Shown here: positions 1 to 6,987 of the stretch, piece by piece
How the letters are laid out: each line of letters begins with the position of its first letter
Position numbering within the stretch: the first letter of the stretch is position 1
Assembly (NCBI GenBank): GCA_943913835.1
Contig: CALTZU010000049.1
Span: 1 to 21,309 of the forward strand
DNA: 21,309 bases
DNA from: an uncultured Rheinheimera sp.
Lineage (GTDB): Bacteria > Pseudomonadota > Gammaproteobacteria > Enterobacterales > Alteromonadaceae
Direction of reading: 5' to 3'
Notes under the pieces: model-generated
The model's database searches: none
What the model saw: only the letters and a program-made list of their open reading frames with translations
Told to the model about the DNA's origin: nothing
Translations under genes and position numbers: made by a program

Positions 1-2
1 AG

Positions 3-962
3 CAGGTATTGGCACTCAATGAAGTGAAATTACATAAAGATATTGAGTGGGTGAAGGTTAAAGGCTTTGCGCTGACGACAGATATTTACAGCCAGGAAAA
101 AACGGTGAAGCCTTTGCCTGTGCTGGTGATTTTTCATGGTGGCGGCTGGCTGGTGAATAACAAATCGATAATGAACGATATGGCCTTGTATATGGCGACT
201 AACGCCGATTTAGTGGTGGTCAATATGAACTACCGGCTGCTTGGTGATAACAATAACAGCACCAGAGTTAACGAGATAGTGGAAGATGCCTTGGGTGCTG
301 TGCTTTGGGTTAAGGATCATATTCACAATTACGGTGGCGACCCGGCTAAAATTGCGGTGACGGGCGATAGTGCCGGTGGTCATTTAGCCTCTATGGTGAT
401 GCTCTCAGGTCGTTCTTTAGATTCCAAAGGCTTTACGCCACACAGCCAGAAATTCACTCCCTCTTATCTGCCAAAAGGTAAAACGGCCGAACAAGTGGCA
501 GCAGTGGATGGCGCCAAAGTTCAGGCCGTGATCTTAAGCTATACCGCCTTTGATTTACTGCAAAGCGCCAAAGATGGTTTTGAGACAGCGCAAAACCCGT
601 TCTGGACATGGGGTAACGCCAGCCCACGTGGCTTGTTTGGTGCTGGTATTAGTGTCGATAGTCATGAGCAGTATTACAAAGCTGTTTCGCCTCTGTATTT
701 ATTGCCGGAAGCCGGTTACAAACTACCGCCTCAGTTTGTGTTGGTCGGCAGTGAAGATGGCCTGACGACGCCGGAAGTCGCAAGCTATTATGTCAGTTTG
801 CTAAAGGCCGGCGGACAACAGGTGGAGTTTAAAATTTATGAAGGCAAAGGCCACGGGTTTCTCGACAGCGGCTGTAACGACTACACCAAAGGCTGTTTTA
901 AGGACTTAGCCACGCCCACTTTGAATGACATGATTAAGTTTCTGAATACAGTATTTAAATAA
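3..962 (+). CDS. alpha/beta hydrolase (esterase/lipase, HSL / BD-FAE type), 5'-truncated
   Basis: This is a serine esterase-type hydrolase that probably acts on carboxylic esters; the substrate is unknown. The oxyanion-hole motif HGGGW lies at about 134-148. The nucleophile elbow GDSAGG is at about 363-380. A late acid (GSEDG, about 747-761) and the catalytic histidine (GKGHGF, about 844-861) complete the triad in the expected order. The reading frame is open to the left edge. A TTG at 9 could serve as a start, but the fold begins immediately after it with no leader, whereas relatives are usually secreted with a signal peptide. I therefore think the true start is outside the window. The gene ends convergently against the thioredoxin-like gene, with a hairpin between them. 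It could belong to a carbohydrate-ester locus with the 3-keto operon downstream, but nothing in the window ties them together. Confidence 0.85.
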   Translation, partial: QVLALNEVKLHKDIEWVKVKGFALTTDIYSQEKTVKPLPVLVIFHGGGWLVNNKSIMNDMALYMATNADLVVVNMNYRLLGDNNNSTRVNEIVEDALGAVLWVKDHIHNYGGDPAKIAVTGDSAGGHLASMVMLSGRSLDSKGFTPHSQKFTPSYLPKGKTAEQVAAVDGAKVQAVILSYTAFDLLQSAKDGFETAQNPFWTWGNASPRGLFGAGISVDSHEQYYKAVSPLYLLPEAGYKLPPQFVLVGSEDGLTTPEVASYYVSLLKAGGQQVEFKIYEGKGHGFLDSGCNDYTKGCFKDLATPTLNDMIKFLNTVFK

Positions 963-973
963 GTTACAAGTAT

Positions 974-1017
974 AGAATTGTGGCGCTGCCTGCAACACAG
1001 CCAGAGCCACTTATTCT
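974..1017. terminator. hairpin between convergent genes (possible bidirectional terminator)
   Basis: An imperfect stem lies in the 70-base gap between two converging genes. AGAAT (974-978), GTGGC (980-984) and CTG (986-988) pair with CAG (1002-1004), GCCAC (1006-1010) and ATTCT (1013-1017). No clear U-tract follows on either strand, so the terminator role is inferred from position. Confidence 0.4.
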
Positions 1018-1032
1018 GAAGAGCCGCCGCCC

Positions 1033-1950
1033 TTACTTCAGCCGCTTTATGACTTGCTGTGGGTTTGAAAAATCGCTGATCTCAGCCACCTTTTTGCCAT
1101 CTTTTATTTTCAGCAGCGCAGGAATGCTACGAACATTAAAGTGTTGAAACAACACACCATAGCTGTCGATCTGAAAAGGTACTTTCATCTGATACAAGCT
1201 GTTGAATTCAGCCAGCGCCTTATCGTCTGTCCATAAATGGTTCACTACCCCTTTCCAGCTTTTTTGTGGCAACAAAGCCGCCAGTTGATTTAAGCCTGTT
1301 TGGGCCTCTTTACATTGTTTAGCCATTTCTGGCCGCGATTCCGCCAGATACCAATCGCACCAGGTGGCGGTGAAAAACACCAGTTGCTCACCAGTCTGAT
1401 AATTGGCTAACAGCTGTTGTTGCTCTGCTGCAGCCAGATCCGGTGCGGTAGTTTCTGCAGGCAACTGCTGGCCTTGCGCCAGCCGGCTGATAAAACCATC
1501 CAATACAGAGTCTGATTCATGCGTGCTATACAGCTTTTCACCTTTGGTGTTTAACAACACCGAATAAGGTGTGCCGACCAAGCCCAAAGCAAAGGCCAGC
1601 TGGCCTTGCTGATCAAGATAAATGGGCATACTCAGCCCAAAGCGCTGCTGCACTTTGCTGATTTCCTGGCGTTTTTCGTTGATATTGATATTTACCGCAA
1701 CAAAATTCACTTTATCGCCATACTGCTGATACAGCTTTTCAAAATGCGGCATTTGCTCCATACATGGCTTGCACCAGCTGGCCCAGAACTTGATATAGGT
1801 GGGCTTAGTCTGGTCGAGACTGGCTAAAGTAAAAGGCTGAAGGTTTGGAAATTGCTGCAACTGCACTGTTTTATGGTCTGGCGAATGGCTCCAACTGGAA
1901 AAGGCTGCACAAGATAGTACACATAAGATCAGGTTAGTAAACTTGCGCAT
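1033..1950 (-). CDS. periplasmic two-domain thioredoxin-like protein (TlpA-type, degenerate second domain)
   Basis: This 305-residue thiol-disulfide protein has an N-terminal signal peptide (residues 1 to about 22), so it is probably periplasmic. The first thioredoxin fold is TlpA/ResA-like, with the active site WCKPC at residues 59-63 and the cis-proline in VGTPYS (P128). A second thioredoxin-like domain starts near residue 185. It keeps the strand and WC (W197, C198), but the partner cysteine is lost (CDWYL). The next cysteine is C213, and a cis-Pro-like RSIPALL motif follows near the end. The second domain therefore cannot use a normal CXXC and may act as a binding or docking module, or use C198 alone. 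The start is supported by AGGAG six bases before the ATG. The gene is transcribed away from the DUF1080 operon, and no cytochrome c maturation genes are nearby. Likely roles are periplasmic disulfide reduction or isomerisation; partners are unknown. Confidence 0.8.
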   Translation of the reverse strand: MRKFTNLILCVLSCAAFSSWSHSPDHKTVQLQQFPNLQPFTLASLDQTKPTYIKFWASWCKPCMEQMPHFEKLYQQYGDKVNFVAVNININEKRQEISKVQQRFGLSMPIYLDQQGQLAFALGLVGTPYSVLLNTKGEKLYSTHESDSVLDGFISRLAQGQQLPAETTAPDLAAAEQQQLLANYQTGEQLVFFTATWCDWYLAESRPEMAKQCKEAQTGLNQLAALLPQKSWKGVVNHLWTDDKALAEFNSLYQMKVPFQIDSYGVLFQHFNVRSIPALLKIKDGKKVAEISDFSNPQQVIKRLK

Positions 1951-2316
1951 AAGATGCTCCTTGAAAAAACTACATCAAGTCTGACAGGTTAGTTATTTTT
2001 TTCTTGTAGATTTGCGACAAATTTTTTCTTTGTATTCAGTACATTTCAGCGCAATCAATGGCAGTTGCAACTCAAAAAGTGAAAACAGATCTTGCTTTTT
2101 ACCACTGATACTTGCTTTTATAGAGTAGCAATGAAATCGATTACACTGCATTATAGTGTCGCTATAGACGAGTTCAAATGCGCTGATTTAACCGTCTCAC
2201 CTTGGCGTTGATTCGTTGCTGGCACACCATCAGTAGGCTGTGTTTTGTCGGGGACAAGCTGATGAGTTTTAACAATAATGCCAACAGAGCATTGAACGGA
2301 TAACGGGGGTAACGAC
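1951..2316. other. divergent intergenic region with regulatory sites
   Basis: These 366 bases separate the thioredoxin-like gene (minus) from the DUF1080 operon (plus). They contain a LacI-type operator at 2132-2145 and a small dyad TATAG-N5-CTATA at 2152-2166. About 150 bases of apparently untranslated leader precede the TTG start at 2317. I could not fix a single convincing -35/-10 pair. I see no gene here: the minus-strand frame across 2151-2378 overlaps the signal peptide of the operon's first gene and lacks family features. Confidence 0.6.
2132..2145. promoter_or_regulatory. LacI-family operator-like palindrome
   Basis: The sequence TGAAATCGATTACA is a 14-base palindrome with a central CG; six of seven base pairs are symmetric and AATCGATT is perfect. 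This form is typical of LacI/GalR-family operators in gammaproteobacterial sugar regulons. It lies about 170 bases before the first gene of a glycoside-oxidation operon, which makes sugar-responsive repression plausible. The regulator is not in the window. Confidence 0.5.
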
Positions 2317-3024
2317 TTGATCTTATCAATAAAAAATAAAGCCTTAGCTGCATTTACTCTGCTTTCGGTGATTAGCATGCCGGTTCTGGCTGCAGATAAT
2401 CAACTTACGGCCGAGGAAAAATCAGACGGCTGGCAATTGCTGTTTAATGGCAAAGACATCTCACAATGGCGCACCTTTAAAGAGCCCAGAGTAAATGCCA
2501 AGTGGACTGTAGAAGACGGAGCCATAGCCTTAACAGCTGGAGGTGGTGGCGATTTGATCAGCAAACAAAGTTATAAGAATTTTGAACTGACTCTCGACTG
2601 GAAAATTGCTGAAGTGGGCAACAGCGGCATTCTTATTTTGGCCGATGAAAAAGGTAAATATATTTACTCCCACGCGCCAGAGATTCAGATTCTGGATAAC
2701 GAGCGTCACCCGGACAACAAACTGGCCACACATCTCTCAGGGTCTTTGTACGACATGATCGCATCCCCTGCCCAGTCGCACAAAAAAGCTGGTGAATGGA
2801 ACACCACAAAAATCCGCCTGGAAAATGCGACTTTAACTGTCTGGCAAAATGCAATACAGACAGCAAAAGTAACGATAGGCGGCGATGAATGGAACAGCTT
2901 AATTGCAAAAAGTAAATTTGCTGACTGGCCAGATTTTGCCAAAGCCAAAGAAGGTCATATAGGTTTACAGGATCATGGCGATAAAGTCTGGTTCAAAAAT
3001 ATCAAAATAAAAGAGCTGAATTAA
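2317..3024 (+). CDS. periplasmic DUF1080 protein (3-keto-disaccharide hydrolase / 3-keto-glycoside lyase family)
   Basis: This 235-residue protein belongs to the DUF1080 (3-keto-disaccharide hydrolase) family. It shows the hallmark opening GWQLLFNGKDISQWR at about residues 38-52, and the rest fits one concanavalin-like sandwich ending in WFKNIKIKEL. Known members cleave glycosides whose sugar ring has been oxidised at C3, by hydrolysis or elimination. A Sec signal peptide spans residues 1 to about 25 (cleavage after VLA), so it should act in the periplasm. The start is a TTG. It has a GGGGG Shine-Dalgarno-like run at 2305-2309, seven bases upstream, and it is the only start giving a complete signal peptide; the next ATG would remove most of it. 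The stop overlaps the next ATG by one base (TAATG), so it is co-translated with the GMC dehydrogenase that would make its substrate. Confidence 0.85.
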   Translation: MILSIKNKALAAFTLLSVISMPVLAADNQLTAEEKSDGWQLLFNGKDISQWRTFKEPRVNAKWTVEDGAIALTAGGGGDLISKQSYKNFELTLDWKIAEVGNSGILILADEKGKYIYSHAPEIQILDNERHPDNKLATHLSGSLYDMIASPAQSHKKAGEWNTTKIRLENATLTVWQNAIQTAKVTIGGDEWNSLIAKSKFADWPDFAKAKEGHIGLQDHGDKVWFKNIKIKELN

Positions 3025-4703
3025 TGAAAGATTTTGACTTTGAAGTGCTGGTGGTTGGGTCCGGCGCTGGTGGTTCGATGGCAGCCTATGAGCTGACCAA
3101 AGCCGGGCATAAAGTTCTGATGCTTGAAGCTGGCCGTGACTATGATCCCAAAACAGAAAGCCCGATGTTTAAACGCAATGGCGAAGCTCCGTTGATGGGC
3201 GCAGGCAACAAAGATAAAGACTTTGGGTTTTACGACGCGACCGTCGATGGTGGTTGGAACGTTCCTAACGAGCCCTACACTTCGGCTGATGGCACCGAGT
3301 TCTTGTGGTGGCGTGCCCGTATGTTAGGTGGCCGCACCAACCATTGGGGGCGTTATTCGTTACGCTTCAGCGAGCATGATTTTAAAGGTAAAAGTCGGGA
3401 TGGTTTAGGCGCAGACTGGCCTTTTAACTACGAAGATATTGCCCCCTGGTACGATAAAACTGAAGCCTTAGTCGGGGTTTGCGGCACTAATACAGGTTTG
3501 GACGATATGCCGCCATCTCCTGAGGGCGTATTGCAACCGCCACCAAAACCAAGGATCACTGAGTTATTGATTGCAGCAGCGGCTAAAAAACTGGGAATTC
3601 CTATGGTCCCAATGCACAGAGCTGTATTAACCCGGCCTTTAGATAACAGAGCGGCTTGTTTTTATGCCACACCTTGTGGTCATGGCTGTTCTATTGGCGC
3701 GGCTTTCCAGACCACCACTTCGCTTATTCCTATGGCCAAAGCCACGGGGAATTTGCAGGTGATCACAGATGCGATGGTGAAGTCGGTCGATACAGACGAA
3801 CATGGCAAAGTGATAGGTGTAAGTTATGTTGATAAAAAAACCTCAACAGTGCATCAGCTGAAAGCCAAAGCAGTGATCCTGGCCGCCAGTGCCTGTGAGT
3901 CTGCCCGTATACTGTTAAACTCGAAATCCACTCATTTCCCCAACGGCCTGGCTAACTCCAGTGGTCAGGTGGGTAAAAACCTGATGGATTCCACAGGCGC
4001 AAATATCGGCACCATGGTGCCCGCTTTGAAAGGCCGCCCGATTTATAACGAGGATGGCCACACTGCCAACCATTTGTTTATTCCATGGTGGGGCCACAAA
4101 GCGCAGGAACGCAAAGAGCTGGACTTCCCTCGCGGTTATCACTTTGAAATTGGCGCTCGTTTTAATGAGCCAGGTGCTGGCCTGCAAGGCGACTTCCAGG
4201 GCTATGGCATCGATTTAAAGCGTCAGGTTAAACACAACTACGGCGCTTACGTCGGTTTTGCCTTACGTGGCGAAATGGTGCCTAACGAGCATTGTTTTAT
4301 GGATATAGACCCTGAAGTCAAAGACAAATGGGGTATTCCGGTCGCACGTTTTCATTGGAAATGGTCAGAGCATGAACTGAAACAAGTGGAGCATGGCCTG
4401 AAAACTGCTAAAGCGATTTTGGCTGAAATGGGTGCTGATGTGGGTGAATTGCCTCCACCAGAGCAAGCTATTTTAAAAGGTGGCGAGATTATCCATGAAG
4501 TTGGGACCACCCGTATGGGCGCTTCACCAAAAGACTCTGTCACCAACCAATGGGGTCAAAGCTGGGACTGCCCTAACCTCTTTGTGATGGATGGTGGTGT
4601 CTTTGCATCTAACCCGCACAAAAACTGTACCCTGACCATTATGACGCTGGCCATGCGGAATTCATCCTGGCTGTCAGCTCAGTTAAAACAAGGAGCAATC
4701 TAA
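3024..4703 (+). CDS. GMC-family FAD dehydrogenase, glucoside 3-dehydrogenase / gluconate 2-dehydrogenase-like large subunit
   Basis: This 559-residue flavoprotein is the catalytic subunit of a membrane-linked sugar dehydrogenase. The FAD-binding Rossmann motif GSGAGGSMAAYEL is at residues 12-24, with the ribose-binding LEAGRD following. The GMC signature region LGGRTNHWGR is at 101-110, and the C-terminal active-site block reads SNPHKNCTLT (His plus Asn). Cys212, Cys218 and Cys222 form a C-x5-C-x3-C motif, which in related FAD glucose and glucoside dehydrogenases ligates a 3Fe-4S cluster passing electrons from FAD onward. There is no signal peptide; export probably depends on the downstream Tat-bearing subunit. 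One-base overlaps on both sides (3024 and 4703) mark a tight operon. With DUF1080 beside it, C3 oxidation of glycosides is more likely than gluconate oxidation, but the exact substrate cannot be read from sequence. Confidence 0.88.
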   Translation: MKDFDFEVLVVGSGAGGSMAAYELTKAGHKVLMLEAGRDYDPKTESPMFKRNGEAPLMGAGNKDKDFGFYDATVDGGWNVPNEPYTSADGTEFLWWRARMLGGRTNHWGRYSLRFSEHDFKGKSRDGLGADWPFNYEDIAPWYDKTEALVGVCGTNTGLDDMPPSPEGVLQPPPKPRITELLIAAAAKKLGIPMVPMHRAVLTRPLDNRAACFYATPCGHGCSIGAAFQTTTSLIPMAKATGNLQVITDAMVKSVDTDEHGKVIGVSYVDKKTSTVHQLKAKAVILAASACESARILLNSKSTHFPNGLANSSGQVGKNLMDSTGANIGTMVPALKGRPIYNEDGHTANHLFIPWWGHKAQERKELDFPRGYHFEIGARFNEPGAGLQGDFQGYGIDLKRQVKHNYGAYVGFALRGEMVPNEHCFMDIDPEVKDKWGIPVARFHWKWSEHELKQVEHGLKTAKAILAEMGADVGELPPPEQAILKGGEIIHEVGTTRMGASPKDSVTNQWGQSWDCPNLFVMDGGVFASNPHKNCTLTIMTLAMRNSSWLSAQLKQGAI

Positions 4704-5500
4704 TGGCCAATGACCAAGATAAGATCTCTGTGACTCAACTCGAGTCAGACTATAAATCCGGCATGTCCAGACGAGACTCGTTAAAATTAATGATGGCATT
4801 AGCAGCCAGCGCTTTTTTACCGGCGGCCTTAACAGGCTGTGATAGTGCGCCTGTGAATACCCCAGATGCAGGTGCAGGCTTAGCCAAAACCAGCACTGAA
4901 CACTGGCCGGATCTGCAGTTAGCGCCTATCACAGCCACAGGTTATGGCAAGGATCCTAATTTAATTCAACCGCCAAAGTCGCCCTGGCCTTTAACCTTAA
5001 CCCAAGCTCAACTGACTTTAGTGGCTGTACTGTCGGATATATTGGTGCCACGTGAAGGCAGTGTGCCAAGCGCTTCCGAAGTGCATGTCCCTGCAGTAAT
5101 TGATGAATGGGTCAGCGCACCTTATGAGCGACAACAACAAGACAGAGTCGTTATTTTATCGGCTTTGGCATGGATTGATGATGAAGCTCAAATGCGTTTT
5201 AGCAAAACTTTTGTCCAACTGACAAAAGCCCAGCAAAAAGCCATTATGGACGATATAGCTTTCGATACAGCGCAAACCCCAGCTCAGTTTAAGCGCATTG
5301 CCACAGCCTTTAGCCGTTTTCGCGGTTTAGTGCTGGCAGCGTTTTTCTGCACCCCTGAAGGCATTAAAGACATAGGCTATGTCGGCAATGTACCTATTGG
5401 TGGTGATTATCCTGGTCCAACAAAAGAAGCTTATGCTCATTTGGATAAAGTACTGGCAGATTTAGGTTTAACTGAATACGCCTACCCTGTTCAGGCCTGA
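4703..5500 (+). CDS. Tat-exported lipoprotein, gluconate 2-dehydrogenase subunit 3 family (small subunit of the GMC dehydrogenase)
   Basis: This 265-residue protein has a twin-arginine signal, SRRDSLKLM (R23, R24), then a hydrophobic stretch and a lipobox LTGC (Cys46). It should be exported folded and lipid-anchored in the periplasm. The mature part matches the gluconate 2-dehydrogenase subunit 3 family: LTLTQAQLTLVAVLSDILVPREGSVPSASEVHVPAVIDEWV and the late RFRGLVLAAFFCTPEG segment. In such complexes the small subunit carries the Tat signal and escorts the leaderless flavoprotein across the membrane. AGGAG at 4691-4695 supports the ATG at 4703; an internal Met21 would still keep the RR motif but has no better ribosome site. 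The usual electron-accepting cytochrome c subunit is not encoded next to it. Confidence 0.85.
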   Translation: MANDQDKISVTQLESDYKSGMSRRDSLKLMMALAASAFLPAALTGCDSAPVNTPDAGAGLAKTSTEHWPDLQLAPITATGYGKDPNLIQPPKSPWPLTLTQAQLTLVAVLSDILVPREGSVPSASEVHVPAVIDEWVSAPYERQQQDRVVILSALAWIDDEAQMRFSKTFVQLTKAQQKAIMDDIAFDTAQTPAQFKRIATAFSRFRGLVLAAFFCTPEGIKDIGYVGNVPIGGDYPGPTKEAYAHLDKVLADLGLTEYAYPVQA

Positions 5501-5573
5501 CGAAGCCAATTGAGACCTGAGGTTGAGATAGCCTTAAGCTACATCAGCTTGAGGTTTTGATTGTTACTAAGAT

Positions 5574-5594
5574 GGGCGGAGATCAACTCCGCCC
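5574..5594 (+). terminator. GC-rich hairpin after the 3-keto operon
   Basis: GGGCGGAG (5574-5581) pairs perfectly with CTCCGCCC (5587-5594) around a five-base loop, 74 bases after the last stop of the operon. Only a weak T-run follows (TTGCAATAAG), so it may be an mRNA-stabilising stem as much as an intrinsic terminator. It lies between two converging genes. Confidence 0.5.
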
Positions 5595-5683
5595 TTGCAA
5601 TAAGTGACTTTTACCCTGGCAAATCTCCTGAACAACACCGCCCATTTTTTTCAATCCCTATGCATAGCGACATCCTGCCAAGC

Positions 5684-6250
5684 TTAAACCCGCAGTGAAC
5701 CACGAAAACCTCGGGCGGCATAATAGGATTGAGCCCCATTGTGGTAGACAAAGACACGGCCATAACGAAAGTCTGCAAAAATGGCACCATCCAAAGCGCG
5801 AATATCTCGAGGTGTCGCTAACCAGCTAGAGGTTTTGCAATCTATCGGACCAAACTGCTGCAGGTACCGATATTCATCTTCATTAAGCAATTGAATACCT
5901 ATTGCAGCCGCCATATCAAGAGCGCTGCTGGCCGGTTTATGCTCTTTTCGCGCATCCAGTGCCTGGCGGTCATAACACAGGCTACGGCGACCTTTTGGGC
6001 TTTCTGCTACGCAATCAAAAAAGATAATTTCGCCGCTTTGCTCATCAACCCCTACTACATCGGGTTCGCCACCTGTAGTTTCCATTGCGAAAAGCACTTT
6101 GAGTTTGTCAGGATCAGCGTCGAGCCTTGCCTGAACTTGTGCCCATTCAACTTTGGCATGGCGCTTGTTGTTTTTTTCAAAACGTGTTTTTAGAAGTTTG
6201 ATTAGTGCAATTTGGTCCTTGGTATCGAACGCAGTGGCTGTGGTCGTCAT
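5684..6250 (-). CDS. DUF4256 domain protein
   Basis: This 188-residue soluble protein has no signal peptide or membrane segment. Nearly its whole length fits the DUF4256 family: an LLKTRFEKNNKRH start, the METTGGEPDVVG block, the FFDCVAESPKGRRSLCYDRQALDAR block, and a tail with the SSWLATPRDIRALDGAIFADFRYGRVFVYHNGAQSYYAARGFRGSLRV type of sequence. No biochemical function is established for the family as far as I know. Conserved acidic, Arg and His residues in the central and C-terminal parts suggest a small enzyme or binding fold, but that is speculation. The ATG follows the stop of the upstream secreted-protein gene by a single base, so translation is probably coupled. Confidence 0.8.
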   Translation of the reverse strand: MTTTATAFDTKDQIALIKLLKTRFEKNNKRHAKVEWAQVQARLDADPDKLKVLFAMETTGGEPDVVGVDEQSGEIIFFDCVAESPKGRRSLCYDRQALDARKEHKPASSALDMAAAIGIQLLNEDEYRYLQQFGPIDCKTSSWLATPRDIRALDGAIFADFRYGRVFVYHNGAQSYYAARGFRGSLRV

Positions 6251-6251
6251 G

Positions 6252-6698
6252 TCACAAACCCAGTTTGGAATTCAACTTTTTCATATCAATATGATCCTGC
6301 AGAGCGGAAAGCGCCTGCCCCACATTCGGATGAGCAAACAACTCTCTACCTGCTACTTGGCCAAAAGCGTTAAAGCCCTGCTCAATTGCCGCTGCTCCTT
6401 CGAATTGGATAGCTTTTTTGCTTTGCTCCAGACAAGTTACAGTCATCAGACGGCTAAACATCTCAGCGGCATCTTTATTTGCGGTATCTCGTTGTGCTTG
6501 GGTCACATTTGCCATGGACGCAATGTCAGGGTGCAAAGCCATTGAAGTAAACATCCATTTAACCAGCAGGCTCTTATCTTGTGGGGTCGACGATTCGACC
6601 AAACAACGGGATAAGTCGTCCGAATAGGTCCCAGCCTGAGCAACAACTGAGATACCCAGCAAAGCCATTAATGTCCATTTTTTTAAATTCATCTGCAT
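6252..6698 (-). CDS. small secreted protein of unknown function
   Basis: I chose the ATG at 6698 (148 residues) because AGGAG lies six bases before it and because it places a signal peptide at the N terminus (basic start, MALLGISVVAQA, cleavage near residue 22). An upstream in-frame ATG at 6788 would add 30 residues of unlikely leader. The mature protein is largely helical by composition. It has two cysteines (in LSRCLVES and MTVTCLEQS) that could form a disulfide in the periplasm. It has no membrane segment after the leader. I do not recognise the family. It sits one base upstream of the DUF4256 gene, so the two are probably one transcript, an odd pairing of one exported and one cytoplasmic product. 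Confidence 0.7.
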   Translation of the reverse strand: MQMNLKKWTLMALLGISVVAQAGTYSDDLSRCLVESSTPQDKSLLVKWMFTSMALHPDIASMANVTQAQRDTANKDAAEMFSRLMTVTCLEQSKKAIQFEGAAAIEQGFNAFGQVAGRELFAHPNVGQALSALQDHIDMKKLNSKLGL

Positions 6699-6930
6699 TT
6701 GATTCTCCTGTTTTAAGCAGTTGATAGCGGAAATAGTTAGGCGCCTTTTGAACGGCCATACATTACCTTTGTTCAACGTCAATACCAAATCCAGGGTATT
6801 AATAGTTTTGTATGGCTCACTAAAACAGCCGTTTTTCCCAGTATTGGGCCGTTGCCGGCTGAGTTCAAACTAAGGGCAAAATCAATTTACTTCAATCATT
6901 TTTCCCAAAAAATTATCCAACTCAAGATGA

Positions 6931-6960
6931 AAAAGCAGCTGTTAAAAAACAGCTGCTTTT
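6931..6960 (-). terminator. strong intrinsic terminator for katG
   Basis: A perfect 13-base inverted repeat (6931-6943 with 6948-6960, sequence AAAAGCAGCTGTT on the left arm) closes a four-base loop 28 bases after the katG stop. Read on the minus strand the stem ends in a run of T residues, the standard intrinsic terminator form. The flanking A/T runs mean it could also act on the plus strand. Confidence 0.85.
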
Positions 6961-6987
6961 GATGCACTCAATCTGGAAAATCTACTT

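Noticed and set aside
2151..2378. 75-codon minus-strand frame in the divergent gap
   Set aside because: Overlaps the signal peptide of DUF1080, lacks a ribosome site, and its sequence has no protein-like features.
5891..6545. Plus-strand frames of 100 and 130 codons
   Set aside because: Antisense to the DUF4256 gene and the secreted-protein gene, with Phe/Cys-rich composition typical of shadows.
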